Assembly: GCA_014879735.1 (NCBI GenBank) | Contig: JACSRN010000062.1 | Location: forward strand, 1 to 64,000 | Length of the DNA stretch: 64,000 nucleotides | Direction of reading: 5' to 3' | From: Paracoccaceae bacterium | GTDB taxonomy: Bacteria; Pseudomonadota; Alphaproteobacteria; Rhodobacterales; Rhodobacteraceae | Part shown: one piece after another, positions 17,965 to 25,707 of the stretch | Layout of the letters: every line of letters starts with the position of its first letter | Position numbering within the stretch: position 1 is the first letter of the stretch | Notes under the pieces: model-generated | The model's input: the letters and a program-made list of their open reading frames with translations, nothing else | The model's database searches: none | Told to the model about the DNA's origin: nothing | Program-made: the position numbers and the translations under genes

Positions 17965-18774
17965 TTAGCGGTCGACGCCGGGAACGCTGAGGTTCGCCGG
18001 CTCACCATCGCCGACCCACTTCTTGTAGAGTTCGGCATAGCGGCCGGTGCGGACTTGCTGGTTCACGAACAGGTCGAGATAGTTGATCAGCCCATATTCG
18101 TTGCGCATCGTGAACAGCGCCACATAGTCTGGCACCATCGGCGCCTTGTCGACGATCTTGATGCCCGGGAAATTGCCAGACTTCACATTGGCTTCGGCCA
18201 CTTCGACGGTGGAGACAGTGGCGTCAAGCTGGCCCTGGCTCAGCGCCAGGAAGACGTCGGCCTGGGTCTGGTAGGGGCGGAACTCGCCCTCGCCCCATGC
18301 CTTGACCTGACCCTCCAGCCAGATCGCCTCATAGGTGCCGGCGGTGGCACCGACGGTCTTGCCCTTCATGCCTTCCCAATCGGCCATCTCGACCTTGTCA
18401 TTGGCGACGACGGCGTTCTCGAAAGCATAGTAGGGGATCGAGAAGCCCACGGTCTTGGCGCGCTCCAGCGTATCGGAGGTGGAGGCGACGCCCACATCGA
18501 CGCGGCCAGACATCAGCGCCGGAATCCGCTCGGGGAAGGGGGTGTCCACAATCTCGGCGGTGACGCCAAGGGCCGCGGCCAGGTCGTTGCAATAATCCAC
18601 GTCAAAGCCGATCGGGTTGTTCGAGGCATCGCGCATGCCCATCGGCGGGAAATCCAGCGTTACGGCGCAGCGCAGCGTGCCCGAGGCGATGATGTCATCC
18701 AGCTTGTCGGCCTGTGCGGCGGTGGCCAGAACGACGGCGGCGGCAATCCCGCCCAGTGTCAGCCCAAGTTTCAT
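17965..18774 (-). CDS. Polar amino-acid ABC transporter solute-binding protein (SBP family 3)
   Basis: A 269-residue periplasmic protein. It has a signal peptide at residues 1-22 (ending ATAAQA) and the SBP_bac_3 landmarks LRCAVTLDFPPMGMRD, GFDVDYCNDLAAAL and DVGVASTSDTLERAK. GGAGAG precedes the ATG. It is the first gene of the minus-strand operon that ends with hydroxyproline epimerase and AcnX, so hydroxyproline or another cyclic imino acid is the inferred ligand. Ligand identity cannot be read from the sequence alone. Confidence 0.93.
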   Translation of the reverse strand: MKLGLTLGGIAAAVVLATAAQADKLDDIIASGTLRCAVTLDFPPMGMRDASNNPIGFDVDYCNDLAAALGVTAEIVDTPFPERIPALMSGRVDVGVASTSDTLERAKTVGFSIPYYAFENAVVANDKVEMADWEGMKGKTVGATAGTYEAIWLEGQVKAWGEGEFRPYQTQADVFLALSQGQLDATVSTVEVAEANVKSGNFPGIKIVDKAPMVPDYVALFTMRNEYGLINYLDLFVNQQVRTGRYAELYKKWVGDGEPANLSVPGVDR

Positions 18775-19045
18775 CTTTCTCTCCCATGTTGAACTTTGTT
18801 TCGGCGACTCGTAACGAACTCGTTATGCACATTGCATACTGTTTGTGTTTTTGGCGATAGCCCGTTTGTATGTGGCATGGATTTTCTTTTTGACGCCTTG
18901 GCATGAACGGGCGACGCTTGGGCGACTGTAGCCCCCTCCTGTCGGTTGGGGAACCCTTCTTTGGCGCGGCTTGTGCCCTGCGACATTCGGCCTGCGCCGC
19001 CAGTGACTGTATCGATGCGACAACCAACGACAAGGGCCCCGCACC
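18775..19045. promoter_or_regulatory. Divergent promoter region of amino-acid operon and reductase gene
   Basis: This 271-base AT-richer gap separates the minus-strand transport/catabolic operon from the plus-strand reductase. It must hold both promoters. At 18831-18838 it contains ATTGCATA, identical to the left half of the palindrome at 921-939, followed by TTTGTG. A TTTGTATG element lies about 30 bases further on. I see no open reading frame with family-like sequence and no tRNA in it. Confidence 0.5.
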
Positions 19046-20077
19046 ATGACCGAAGCCGTCAACCTTTCGATCCCGCAACTATTCGATGCGGTTGAAGCGA
19101 TCTTTCTGCGCTGTGGGCTGACCCCGCAGCAGGCGGGGGCCGTCGCGCGGGTCATTACCGCGGGCGAGCGCGATGGCTGCAAGTCGCATGGCGTCTACCG
19201 CATCGAGGGGTGCCTGCGGACGCTGAAGGCCGGCAAGGTGGTGCCCCAGGCGCGGCCCGAACTGGCCGATGACGGCAGCGCCGTGATCCGCGTCGATGCC
19301 GGGGGGGGCTTTTCGCCCGCCGCTTTCGAACTGGGCGCGCCGGTGCTGGCAGAGCGGGCGCGGGCGCAGGGCGTGGCGGCCCTGGTGATCAATTCCTGCG
19401 TGCATTTCTCGGCACTCTGGCCCGAGGTCGAGGTACTGACCGGCCAAGGCTGCGCCGCGATGGCAATGTGCCCCAGCTATGCCACGGTTGCCCCCGCGGG
19501 TGGCACGAAGGCGCTTTTGGGCACCAATCCCTTTGCCTTTGGCTGGCCGCGCCCGGGCCGGATGCCCTATGTCTTTGATTTTGCTACCAGCGTTGCCGCC
19601 CGCGGTGAGATCGAGCTGCACCGCCGCGCCGGCACGCCATTGCCCGAAGGCTGGGCCATCGATGCGCAGGGCCATCCCACCACCGACCCGGCGGCTGCGC
19701 TGGGCGGGGCGATGCTGCCCTTTGGCGGGCACAAGGGCTCGGCCATCTCGACCATGATCGAGTTGCTGGCGGGCGCGATGATCGGCGACATGACCAGCCC
19801 CGAGGCGCTGGCCTTCCTTGGTTCGGACAAGCTGTTGCCGCGCCATGGCGAATTGATCCTCGCCTTCAGTCCCGAACGCTTTGCCAGTGGCCTGGGCGAT
19901 CCTTTCGCCCGGGCTGAAACGCTGCTGGACGCCATCGCCGGCCAGGGTGCCCGCCTGCCCTCGTCACGCCGCTTTTCTGCCAGGACCCGGGCAGAGGCCG
20001 ACGGCATCGTGCTGACTGCGGACGAGATGGCGATGCTGGTCCGCCTGCGCGATCAGGGGCTGGATGCGGTGCAATAA
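19046..20077 (+). CDS. Ldh-family reductase, probable delta1-pyrroline-2-carboxylate reductase
   Basis: A 343-residue NAD(P)H-dependent oxidoreductase of the malate/L-sulfolactate dehydrogenase-like family (Ldh_2), which includes DpkA/LhpD. Typical segments are ERDGCKSHGVYRIEG near residue 50, LGTNPFAFGWPR in the middle and FGGHKGSAISTMIELL near residue 235. LhpD-type members reduce delta1-pyrroline-2-carboxylate to L-proline, completing the route from 3-hydroxyproline dehydratases. Its divergence from the operon containing AcnX strongly supports that role. Lactate, ureidoglycolate and malate dehydrogenases share the fold, so substrate is inferred from context. Confidence 0.85.
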   Translation: MTEAVNLSIPQLFDAVEAIFLRCGLTPQQAGAVARVITAGERDGCKSHGVYRIEGCLRTLKAGKVVPQARPELADDGSAVIRVDAGGGFSPAAFELGAPVLAERARAQGVAALVINSCVHFSALWPEVEVLTGQGCAAMAMCPSYATVAPAGGTKALLGTNPFAFGWPRPGRMPYVFDFATSVAARGEIELHRRAGTPLPEGWAIDAQGHPTTDPAAALGGAMLPFGGHKGSAISTMIELLAGAMIGDMTSPEALAFLGSDKLLPRHGELILAFSPERFASGLGDPFARAETLLDAIAGQGARLPSSRRFSARTRAEADGIVLTADEMAMLVRLRDQGLDAVQ

Positions 20078-20116
20078 CCGGCGGCGCTACCGGCCCGGTG
20101 GCCAGCGTGGCGCCGG

Positions 20117-20491
20117 TCAGTCCGGACGACGATATGCCCGGTTCGCCGCGATTTCCGGCAGGCTGGTTTCGATCCAGTCGGCCAGAAGGCGGACCCGGCT
20201 TGCCGCCTCCACGCCCAGCGGGGTCAGGCAGTAATCGACATGGGGCGGCACCACATCATGTGCCGTGCGCAACACCAATCCATCGCTTTCCAGCCATTGC
20301 AGCGTCTGCGCCAGCATCCGCTCGCTGACACCGCCGATCTTGCGCCGCAACTGGCTGAAACGATGCGTTCCCGTCTCAAGCGCCAAAAGCACCAGCACGC
20401 CCCAGCGGCTGGTGACATGCTTCAAAACCTCGCGCGAGGGGCATGCCGCCGACATGAGATCTCCGCGCATAACCTTTTCCGACAGCGTCAT
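20117..20491 (-). CDS. HxlR family transcriptional regulator
   Basis: A 124-residue winged helix protein with the HxlR pattern: a cysteine near the N terminus (AACPSREVLKHVTSRW), the recognition part RFSQLRRKIGGVSERMLAQTLQWLESDGLV and a wing with PHVDYCLTPLG. The ATG at 20491 has GGAGAG upstream and is preferred over a TTG five codons earlier. It diverges from a quinone oxidoreductase of the QorB type, the same arrangement as ytfH-qorB in enterobacteria. Such regulators sense electrophiles or oxidation, often through the cysteine. Confidence 0.9.
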   Translation of the reverse strand: MTLSEKVMRGDLMSAACPSREVLKHVTSRWGVLVLLALETGTHRFSQLRRKIGGVSERMLAQTLQWLESDGLVLRTAHDVVPPHVDYCLTPLGVEAASRVRLLADWIETSLPEIAANRAYRRPD

Positions 20492-20532
20492 CAGGCGACT
20501 CTCCAAGTGATTTCATACTTACATTAATGTGC

Positions 20533-20553
20533 GTACTTCTAAAAAGTAAGTAC
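20533..20553. promoter_or_regulatory. Candidate HxlR operator
   Basis: GTACTT and AAGTAC form a perfect inverted repeat around nine bases, located between the divergent HxlR and QorB-like genes. A second palindrome, ACATTAATGT, ends three bases upstream at 20521-20530. HxlR dimers typically bind GTAC-containing palindromes in the promoter of the adjacent oxidoreductase gene. Confidence 0.6.
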
Positions 20554-20594
20554 ACCCTCTACATCAATCGCATCGGAATCGAAAGGACAATGAC

Positions 20595-21443
20595 ATGACG
20601 ATTGCTGTTTCAGGATCCACGGGCCAGCTTGGCCGTCTCGTGATCGACGCCTTGCAGGAAAAATCCCCGGATGCGGCAATCGTCGCTCTGGCCCGCAATC
20701 CCGAAAAGGTTGCGGCCCGCGGGATCGAGGTCAGGACGGCCGATTACAGCGCGCCCGATACCCTTGGCCCGGCATTGCAGGGTGTGGACACGCTGCTGCT
20801 GATCTCGTCGAGCGAGGTCGGGCAGCGGGCGGTGCAGCACCGTGCCATCATTGCCGCCGCCCGGGCGGCGGGGGTGCGTCGCATCGTCTATACCAGCCTG
20901 CTGCATGCCGACACATCCGTCCTCAGCCTTGCCGATGAGCATCGCGATACCGAACGGGCGCTGCAGGACTCGGGCATGGACTTCACGATTTTGCGCAATG
21001 GCTGGTATACCGAGAATTACACCGGCTCGGTTCCGGCGGCAGTGGTCAATGGCGGCTTCATCGGTAGCGCGGGCGATGGCCGCATCTCGTCGGCCGCACG
21101 GGCGGATTATGCCCGGGCCGCCGCCGAGGTGCTGCTGAGCGAGGGCCATGACGGCAAGATCTACGAACTTGCCGGCGACAACAGCTATACCCTGGCGGAT
21201 CTTGCCGCCGAGATCTCGCGGCAGACCGGCCGCGACATTCCCTACAGGGATCTGCCGCCGGCCGATTATGCCGGCATCCTGAAGGGCGCGGGCTTGCCCG
21301 ATGGTCTGGCGGAGGCCATTGCCGGCTGGGACGTCGCGGCATCGCAGGGTGCGCTGCAATCCGGGGACAAGCGCCTGTCCGGACTGATCGGCCGTCCGAC
21401 GACACCAATGCGCGATACGGTCGCCGCAGCACTTGCGGCATAG
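20595..21443 (+). CDS. NAD(P)H:quinone oxidoreductase, QorB/YtfG-like NmrA-type SDR
   Basis: A 282-residue atypical short-chain dehydrogenase. The N-terminal nucleotide-binding motif is VSGSTGQLGRLV, with ARNPEK after strand two binding the adenosine phosphate side. VYTSLLHAD and LRNGWYTENY match QorB-like enzymes. It probably reduces quinones or other electrophiles with NADPH. It is controlled by the divergent HxlR regulator through the palindrome between them. AAAGGA precedes the ATG. Confidence 0.88.
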   Translation: MTIAVSGSTGQLGRLVIDALQEKSPDAAIVALARNPEKVAARGIEVRTADYSAPDTLGPALQGVDTLLLISSSEVGQRAVQHRAIIAAARAAGVRRIVYTSLLHADTSVLSLADEHRDTERALQDSGMDFTILRNGWYTENYTGSVPAAVVNGGFIGSAGDGRISSAARADYARAAAEVLLSEGHDGKIYELAGDNSYTLADLAAEISRQTGRDIPYRDLPPADYAGILKGAGLPDGLAEAIAGWDVAASQGALQSGDKRLSGLIGRPTTPMRDTVAAALAA

Positions 21444-21465
21444 CCGCAGGACAGGAAAATAGGAA

Positions 21466-21489
21466 AAGGCCCTTCGGCAGAAGGGCCTT
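21466..21489. terminator. Bidirectional rho-independent terminator
   Basis: AAGGCCCTT and AAGGGCCTT form a perfect 9-bp stem with a 6-base loop between two converging genes. On the minus strand the stem is followed by a T-rich stretch (TTCCTATTTTCC); on the plus strand by TCTTGCTTTCGC. It serves the qorB-like gene and the DapA-family gene. Confidence 0.8.
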
Positions 21490-21513
21490 CTCTTGCTTTC
21501 GCTTCCGTCGCGG

Positions 21514-22473
21514 TCAGGCCGCGAACTTGATCGCCCCGGTCGCTTTCGACCAATCGGCATACCAGGCGTCGAACAGGGCCAGTTGCGCCTCGATGAAGCC
21601 CTGCTGGCTGGGCGACAGCACGTCGGTCTCGTTGAACTGCAGGCTGTATTCCGCCTCGCCGCGCAGCACCATCATATGCTTGAAGTACAGCACCAGATCC
21701 GGCCCGGCATCGACCTTCGACAGCACCTGCAGCGCATCGTCCAGTTCTTTCGCCAGCCGCCGCGCCGTGGCATCGCCCTTGACGGCAGCCCGGCACAGCG
21801 CGCCCAGATGCAGCACCTCACGCGGCAGCACGTTGCCGATGCCGGTGATGGAACCCGTGGCGCCGCAATTGACGAAACCGTGGTAGACCGCGGTATCGAC
21901 GCCGATCATCAGCGTGACGCTGGCATCCTGCGAGGTGATGTTCTCAGCCGCATAGGACAGGTCATCCGTGCCGCCGAATTCCTTGAAGCCCAGAAGGTTC
22001 GGGTGCTCTGCCCGCAGGGCGAAGAACAGGTCGGCGCGGGTGGCAAAGCCGTAATAGGGGCTGTTGTAGATCACCGCCGGCAGATCGGGTGCGGCGGCGA
22101 GGATCGCCTTGAAATGCGCCTTCTGCGCGGCGATGACCGATCCGCGCGACAACACGCGCGGGATGACCATCAGGCCCTTGGCCCCCACCTTCTGCGCATG
22201 GGCCGCATGGGCCACGGCGCTGGCCGAATTCACTGCCCCGGTGCCGACGATGACGGGGACGCCGGCCTTGACCAGCCGCTCCACGCCTTCCATCCGCTGC
22301 GCATCGGTCAGAAGCGGCCAGTCGCCCATCGAGCCGCAATAGACGACCGCCGACATGCCAAGCCCGATCAGTTGCTTCGCCTTGGCGACCAGCTTGTCAT
22401 AGTCCGGCGTGCGGTCCGCCTTGCAGGGCGTCATCAGTGCGGGGATCGTTCCGTGAAAAATCTGCGTGTCCAT
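21514..22473 (-). CDS. DapA-family lyase, candidate delta1-pyrroline-4-hydroxy-2-carboxylate deaminase
   Basis: A 319-residue TIM-barrel enzyme of the dihydrodipicolinate synthase/N-acetylneuraminate lyase family. The Schiff-base lysine is in LLGFKEFGG and the active-site tyrosine in VIYNSPYYGF. GTIPALMTPC and YCGSMGDWPLL are further landmarks. The ATG at 22473 follows GGAGAG. In hydroxyproline catabolism a DapA relative (LhpC/HypD) deaminates pyrroline-4-hydroxy-2-carboxylate to 2-oxoglutarate semialdehyde. Position next to a GntR gene and 1.4 kb from the reductase makes that the best guess. A true biosynthetic DapA is unlikely given the catabolic setting. Confidence 0.75.
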   Translation of the reverse strand: MDTQIFHGTIPALMTPCKADRTPDYDKLVAKAKQLIGLGMSAVVYCGSMGDWPLLTDAQRMEGVERLVKAGVPVIVGTGAVNSASAVAHAAHAQKVGAKGLMVIPRVLSRGSVIAAQKAHFKAILAAAPDLPAVIYNSPYYGFATRADLFFALRAEHPNLLGFKEFGGTDDLSYAAENITSQDASVTLMIGVDTAVYHGFVNCGATGSITGIGNVLPREVLHLGALCRAAVKGDATARRLAKELDDALQVLSKVDAGPDLVLYFKHMMVLRGEAEYSLQFNETDVLSPSQQGFIEAQLALFDAWYADWSKATGAIKFAA

Positions 22474-22535
22474 CTCGGCTCTCCTCTGACCCATGGGCAG
22501 GCGACAGGATGTCGCGACTCTGCCCTTGCCGTCAC

Positions 22536-22552
22536 AATACACTATTTGTATT
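22536..22552. promoter_or_regulatory. Inverted repeat upstream of DapA-family gene
   Basis: AATACA and TGTATT form a perfect 6-bp inverted repeat with a five-base spacer, 63 bases before the DapA-family start. It lies immediately next to the TTGTCGACAA palindrome and may be part of the same operator or a promoter element. Confidence 0.4.
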
Positions 22553-22556
22553 TTAT

Positions 22557-22566
22557 TTGTCGACAA
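22557..22566. promoter_or_regulatory. Candidate FadR-type GntR operator
   Basis: TTGTCGACAA is a perfect 10-bp palindrome fitting the general FadR-subfamily pattern T-N-GT-N-AC-N-A. It lies between the DapA-family gene and the upstream GntR gene. The same core TGTCGACA recurs at 23309-23316, just before the GntR start. Confidence 0.6.
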
Positions 22567-22590
22567 GAAAAGAGCCCAGGCGGAAATCCG

Positions 22591-23295
22591 CTACAGCGCC
22601 AGTTTCTGCCGGCCATCGCGGGCCACGAAGCTGCGGATCTGGCTGACGATGCCGTCGGCATGCGCAGTGGCCAGCCGGTCGGCCGCCGCGATGTCGCGCG
22701 CCTCGATCGCGGCGATCATGCCGGCATGTTCGACCACGCCTAGATCGGCCGGCTGGCTGTCGTAGGACGAATAATAGAGCGGCATGATCCGCCGGCCCTC
22801 GTCCATCAACCGGGTGAACAGCATGGTGTAATAGGGATTGCGACCGGCCTCGGCGATGGTGACATGGAATTCGCGATTGGTGGCGATCATCGCCAGGGCG
22901 TCGCCCGCGGCGGCAGCGGCCACGTAATCCGCCGCGCGCGCCCGGATCAGCGCCATGTCCTCTGGGCCGCGATATTCGGCCGCAAGCCGCGTCGTCACCC
23001 GGTACATCAGCGTGATCGCGTCGAAAAAGGTGTAGAGATTCAGGAAATCGATCGGCGTTACGATGGTCGAGCGGTTGGGCAGCGTCGTCACCAGCCCTTC
23101 GCCCGCCAGCCGCACCAGCGCCTCGCGAATGGGCGTACGCGACATCTTCAGCCGCTCGGCCAGTTGCACCTCGTCGATGGAGCTGCCCGGCGGCAGTGCC
23201 AGATCGAGAATCTCCTCGCGCAATATGTCATAGGCGAACTTCACCCCCGAGCCGCGCTTGCGGTCGGGCGTGACGGTCTTTGGCTTGTTCGTCAT
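22591..23295 (-). CDS. GntR family regulator, FCD subfamily
   Basis: A 234-residue regulator with a winged helix at residues 15-80 (MSRTPIREALVRLAGEGLV) and an FCD ligand domain with conserved metal-site type residues (DAIT, REFHVTIAEAGRN, EHAGMIAAIEARD). AAGGA precedes the ATG. It lies 117 bases before the DapA-family gene on the same strand. Two TGTCGACA palindromes flank it, one at its own ribosome site, consistent with autoregulation and control of the downstream enzyme. Confidence 0.9.
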   Translation of the reverse strand: MTNKPKTVTPDRKRGSGVKFAYDILREEILDLALPPGSSIDEVQLAERLKMSRTPIREALVRLAGEGLVTTLPNRSTIVTPIDFLNLYTFFDAITLMYRVTTRLAAEYRGPEDMALIRARAADYVAAAAAGDALAMIATNREFHVTIAEAGRNPYYTMLFTRLMDEGRRIMPLYYSSYDSQPADLGVVEHAGMIAAIEARDIAAADRLATAHADGIVSQIRSFVARDGRQKLAL

Positions 23296-23307
23296 GTCGG
23301 GGTCCTT

Positions 23308-23317
23308 GTGTCGACAC
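23308..23317. promoter_or_regulatory. Candidate autoregulatory GntR operator
   Basis: GTGTCGACAC is a perfect palindrome 13-22 bases upstream of the GntR start, touching its ribosome site. It shares the TGTCGACA core with the site at 22557-22566. Confidence 0.5.
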
Positions 23318-23398
23318 GAGGGATACGGAAAAGCCGGCGGCCGATCAATGGCCGGTCTCCGGCGGCATCAGTGCCGGCCGGGCCGCTGTCGCGCGGGG

Positions 23399-24439
23399 TC
23401 AGGGCCGGGCCTCCAGGGCCGCGGTGGCCAGTGCATGTGCCTTTCGCATCACCGTGGGCAGGCTGGAGGCGGTGAGGCCCGGGTCGACGCTGCCGCGCAG
23501 GGGTGCGAGGTCGGCCTCTGCCACCATCACCCGCAGGATCAGGTGAAAATGGGTGAAGGTGTGGCGAATCTCGCCCGCGTCGCGCCAGGGGGCGGCCGCG
23601 GGCGCGACGCCGCCCGGCGATCCGTCCCAGCCATCGCCGGGAAAGCCGGTCATGCCGCCCAGAAGGCCGTGGCCGGGCCGCCGCTCCACCACCCAGCCCT
23701 GGGGGGTGCGCAGCGCCCAGACGGTGCCGCGGCGGGTGGGCTTCACCGCCTTTGGCGCCCTGACGGGCAAGACCGCGGCAACCCCGCCCGCCCGGGCGGC
23801 GCAATCGTCAAGCAACGGGCAGATCCCGCAGGCCGGCGACTTCGGCGTGCAGATCGTGGCGCCCAGATCCATCATTGCCTGCGCGAAATCGCCGGGCCGG
23901 GTGGCGGGCGTCAGGCCGGCCGCCAGATGCGTGAGGTCCTGCTTCGCCTGCGGCAGCGGGATCTGCACCGCGAAGAGGCGGGCCACCACCCGCTCGACAT
24001 TGCCGTCGACCACGGTCGCGGCCTCGTCGAAGGCGATGGCCGCGATGGCGGCGGCGGTATAGGGGCCGATGCCGGGCAGGTGGCGCAGGCTTTCGGCCGT
24101 ATCGGGAAAGCCGCCGCGCGCCACCACCGCGCGCGCGCATTTCAGCAGGTTGCGCGCCCGGGCATAATAGCCAAGTCCCGCCCATTCGGCCATGACATCC
24201 TCGTCCCGCGCCGCGGCCAGCGCCGCGATATCGGGCCAGCGGTCGATGAAGCGGCGGAAATAGTCGCGCACGGCGGCGACCGTGGTCTGCTGCAGCATCA
24301 CCTCGGACAGCCAGACGCGATAGGGGTCGGGCCGCACCCCGGCGGCGCGTTCGGCCGGGCCGATGCGCCAGGGCATCACCCGGGCGTGGCGGTCGTACCA
24401 GGCCAAAAGGCGGGCGGCGGTCGGGGCTGTGTCACGCAA
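23399..24439 (-). CDS. mutY: A/G-specific adenine DNA glycosylase
   Basis: A 346-residue MutY. The glycosylase domain has LSEVMLQQTTVAAV, a helix-hairpin-helix LPGIGPYTAAAI and the catalytic aspartate in VVDGNVERV. The four-cysteine iron-sulfur motif is ICTPKSPACGICPLLDDC. The C-terminal NUDIX-like domain recognises 8-oxoguanine (HTFTHFHLIL). It removes adenine mispaired with 8-oxoguanine. The open frame begins with TTG preceded by AAGGA, and no ATG occurs before the conserved core, so a TTG start is likely. Confidence 0.95.
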   Translation of the reverse strand: MRDTAPTAARLLAWYDRHARVMPWRIGPAERAAGVRPDPYRVWLSEVMLQQTTVAAVRDYFRRFIDRWPDIAALAAARDEDVMAEWAGLGYYARARNLLKCARAVVARGGFPDTAESLRHLPGIGPYTAAAIAAIAFDEAATVVDGNVERVVARLFAVQIPLPQAKQDLTHLAAGLTPATRPGDFAQAMMDLGATICTPKSPACGICPLLDDCAARAGGVAAVLPVRAPKAVKPTRRGTVWALRTPQGWVVERRPGHGLLGGMTGFPGDGWDGSPGGVAPAAAPWRDAGEIRHTFTHFHLILRVMVAEADLAPLRGSVDPGLTASSLPTVMRKAHALATAALEARP

Positions 24440-24520
24440 GTTTTATAGTCCTTGGTTCGGTCGCGGGGTGGCGGGGCGCTGGGCTTGGGCTAAGATAGCG
24501 GCAATCAAGGTAAGGACCAG

Positions 24521-25048
24521 ATGGCCCGCAAGCCCGGCATCCCCTCCGCACAGCACCGCATGCGCGGCTTCGAGCCGGCCTTTGCGCTGGTGTCGGGCCA
24601 GATCCGCACGGCCGGAGAGGCCCGTGGCTTTGCCGTGGCCCGCCTTGTCACCCATTGGCCCGAGGTGGTGGGCGAGGATTTGGCGCGCATCACCCGCCCG
24701 GTAAAGGTGGCCTATGGCCGCGAGGGGCTTGGCGCGACGCTGACGCTGCTGGTGCAGGGCGCCAGCGCCCCGATGATCGAGATGCAGAAGGCCAGGATTC
24801 GCGAGCGTGTGAATGCCGTCTATGGCTACAACGCGATTTCGCGCCTGGTGCTGACCCAGACCGCCGCAAGCGGTTTTGCCGAAGGGCAGGCCCGTTTCAC
24901 CCCTGCACCAACGCCACAAGCCCCGCCGCCGGATCCTGCGATCACCGAAAAAGCCGCCAGATCGGCCGAGGGCGTCGCCGATTCCGGACTTCGGGCTGCG
25001 CTTGAACGACTGGCCGAAAATATCTTAACTCGCCCCGCAAAGAAATGA
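24521..25048 (+). CDS. DciA family protein (DUF721)
   Basis: A 175-residue protein with the DUF721/DciA domain at residues 15-110 (WPEVVGEDLARITRPVKV, LTLLVQGASAPMIEMQK), followed by a Pro/Ala-rich linker and a short helical tail. DciA is the ancestral loader or partner of the replicative helicase DnaB. It diverges from mutY and is 10 bases upstream of a DsbA-like gene, an arrangement seen in many alphaproteobacteria. AAGGA precedes the ATG. Confidence 0.88.
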   Translation: MARKPGIPSAQHRMRGFEPAFALVSGQIRTAGEARGFAVARLVTHWPEVVGEDLARITRPVKVAYGREGLGATLTLLVQGASAPMIEMQKARIRERVNAVYGYNAISRLVLTQTAASGFAEGQARFTPAPTPQAPPPDPAITEKAARSAEGVADSGLRAALERLAENILTRPAKK

Positions 25049-25058
25049 GGACGACGCA

Positions 25059-25706
25059 ATGACGACGATCACCCGCCGGGTTCTGCTGGCCATGGCCGCG
25101 GCACTGGCCGCCTCTCCGGTTCTGGCCCAGGATACGGAAACCTCAGCGCCGGCCGATCCGGCACCTTCGGTCGATCCGGCCACGGTGAAGGATTTCTCGA
25201 TCGGCAGCGCCGACGCACCGATCAAGATCACGGAATATGCCAGCTACACCTGCCCGCATTGCGCCCGCTTCCATGCCGATGTCTTCGCGCAGTTGAAGCT
25301 GGATTATATCGACACCGGCAAGGTGTATTTCACCATGCGCGAGGTCTATTTCGACCGCTACGGTCTCTGGGCCGCGCTGGTGGCGCGCTGCGGCGGCGAC
25401 ATGAAGTATTTCGGCATTCAGGACATGCTGTTCGACCAGCAGCAGGACTGGGCCGCGCAGCAGGATCCGAGTCTGGTGGTGCAGAAGTTGCGCGGGATCG
25501 GCCTGGCGGCCGGGCTGACCAACGAACAGCTCGACGCTTGCCTGCAGGATACCGCAATGGTCGAGGCCATGGTGAAACACTTCGAAGAGGGCATGCAGGC
25601 GGATGCGATCGAGGGCACGCCGACGCTGATCATCGACGGCGAAAAGCATCCGAACATGTCCTATGGCGACCTGAAGACGATTCTTGACGCCAAACTCGGG
25701 GGCTGA
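25059..25706 (+). CDS. DsbA family thiol:disulfide oxidoreductase
   Basis: A 215-residue periplasmic thioredoxin-fold protein. It has a signal peptide at 1-25 (ending VLAQ), an Ala/Pro-rich spacer, then the fold with active site YTCPHCARF and the cis-proline loop EGTPTLII near the C terminus. It probably introduces or isomerises disulfides in exported proteins. It is co-transcribed with the DciA-like gene; the next gene starts one base after its stop. Confidence 0.92.
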   Translation: MTTITRRVLLAMAAALAASPVLAQDTETSAPADPAPSVDPATVKDFSIGSADAPIKITEYASYTCPHCARFHADVFAQLKLDYIDTGKVYFTMREVYFDRYGLWAALVARCGGDMKYFGIQDMLFDQQQDWAAQQDPSLVVQKLRGIGLAAGLTNEQLDACLQDTAMVEAMVKHFEEGMQADAIEGTPTLIIDGEKHPNMSYGDLKTILDAKLGG

Positions 25707-25707
25707 G

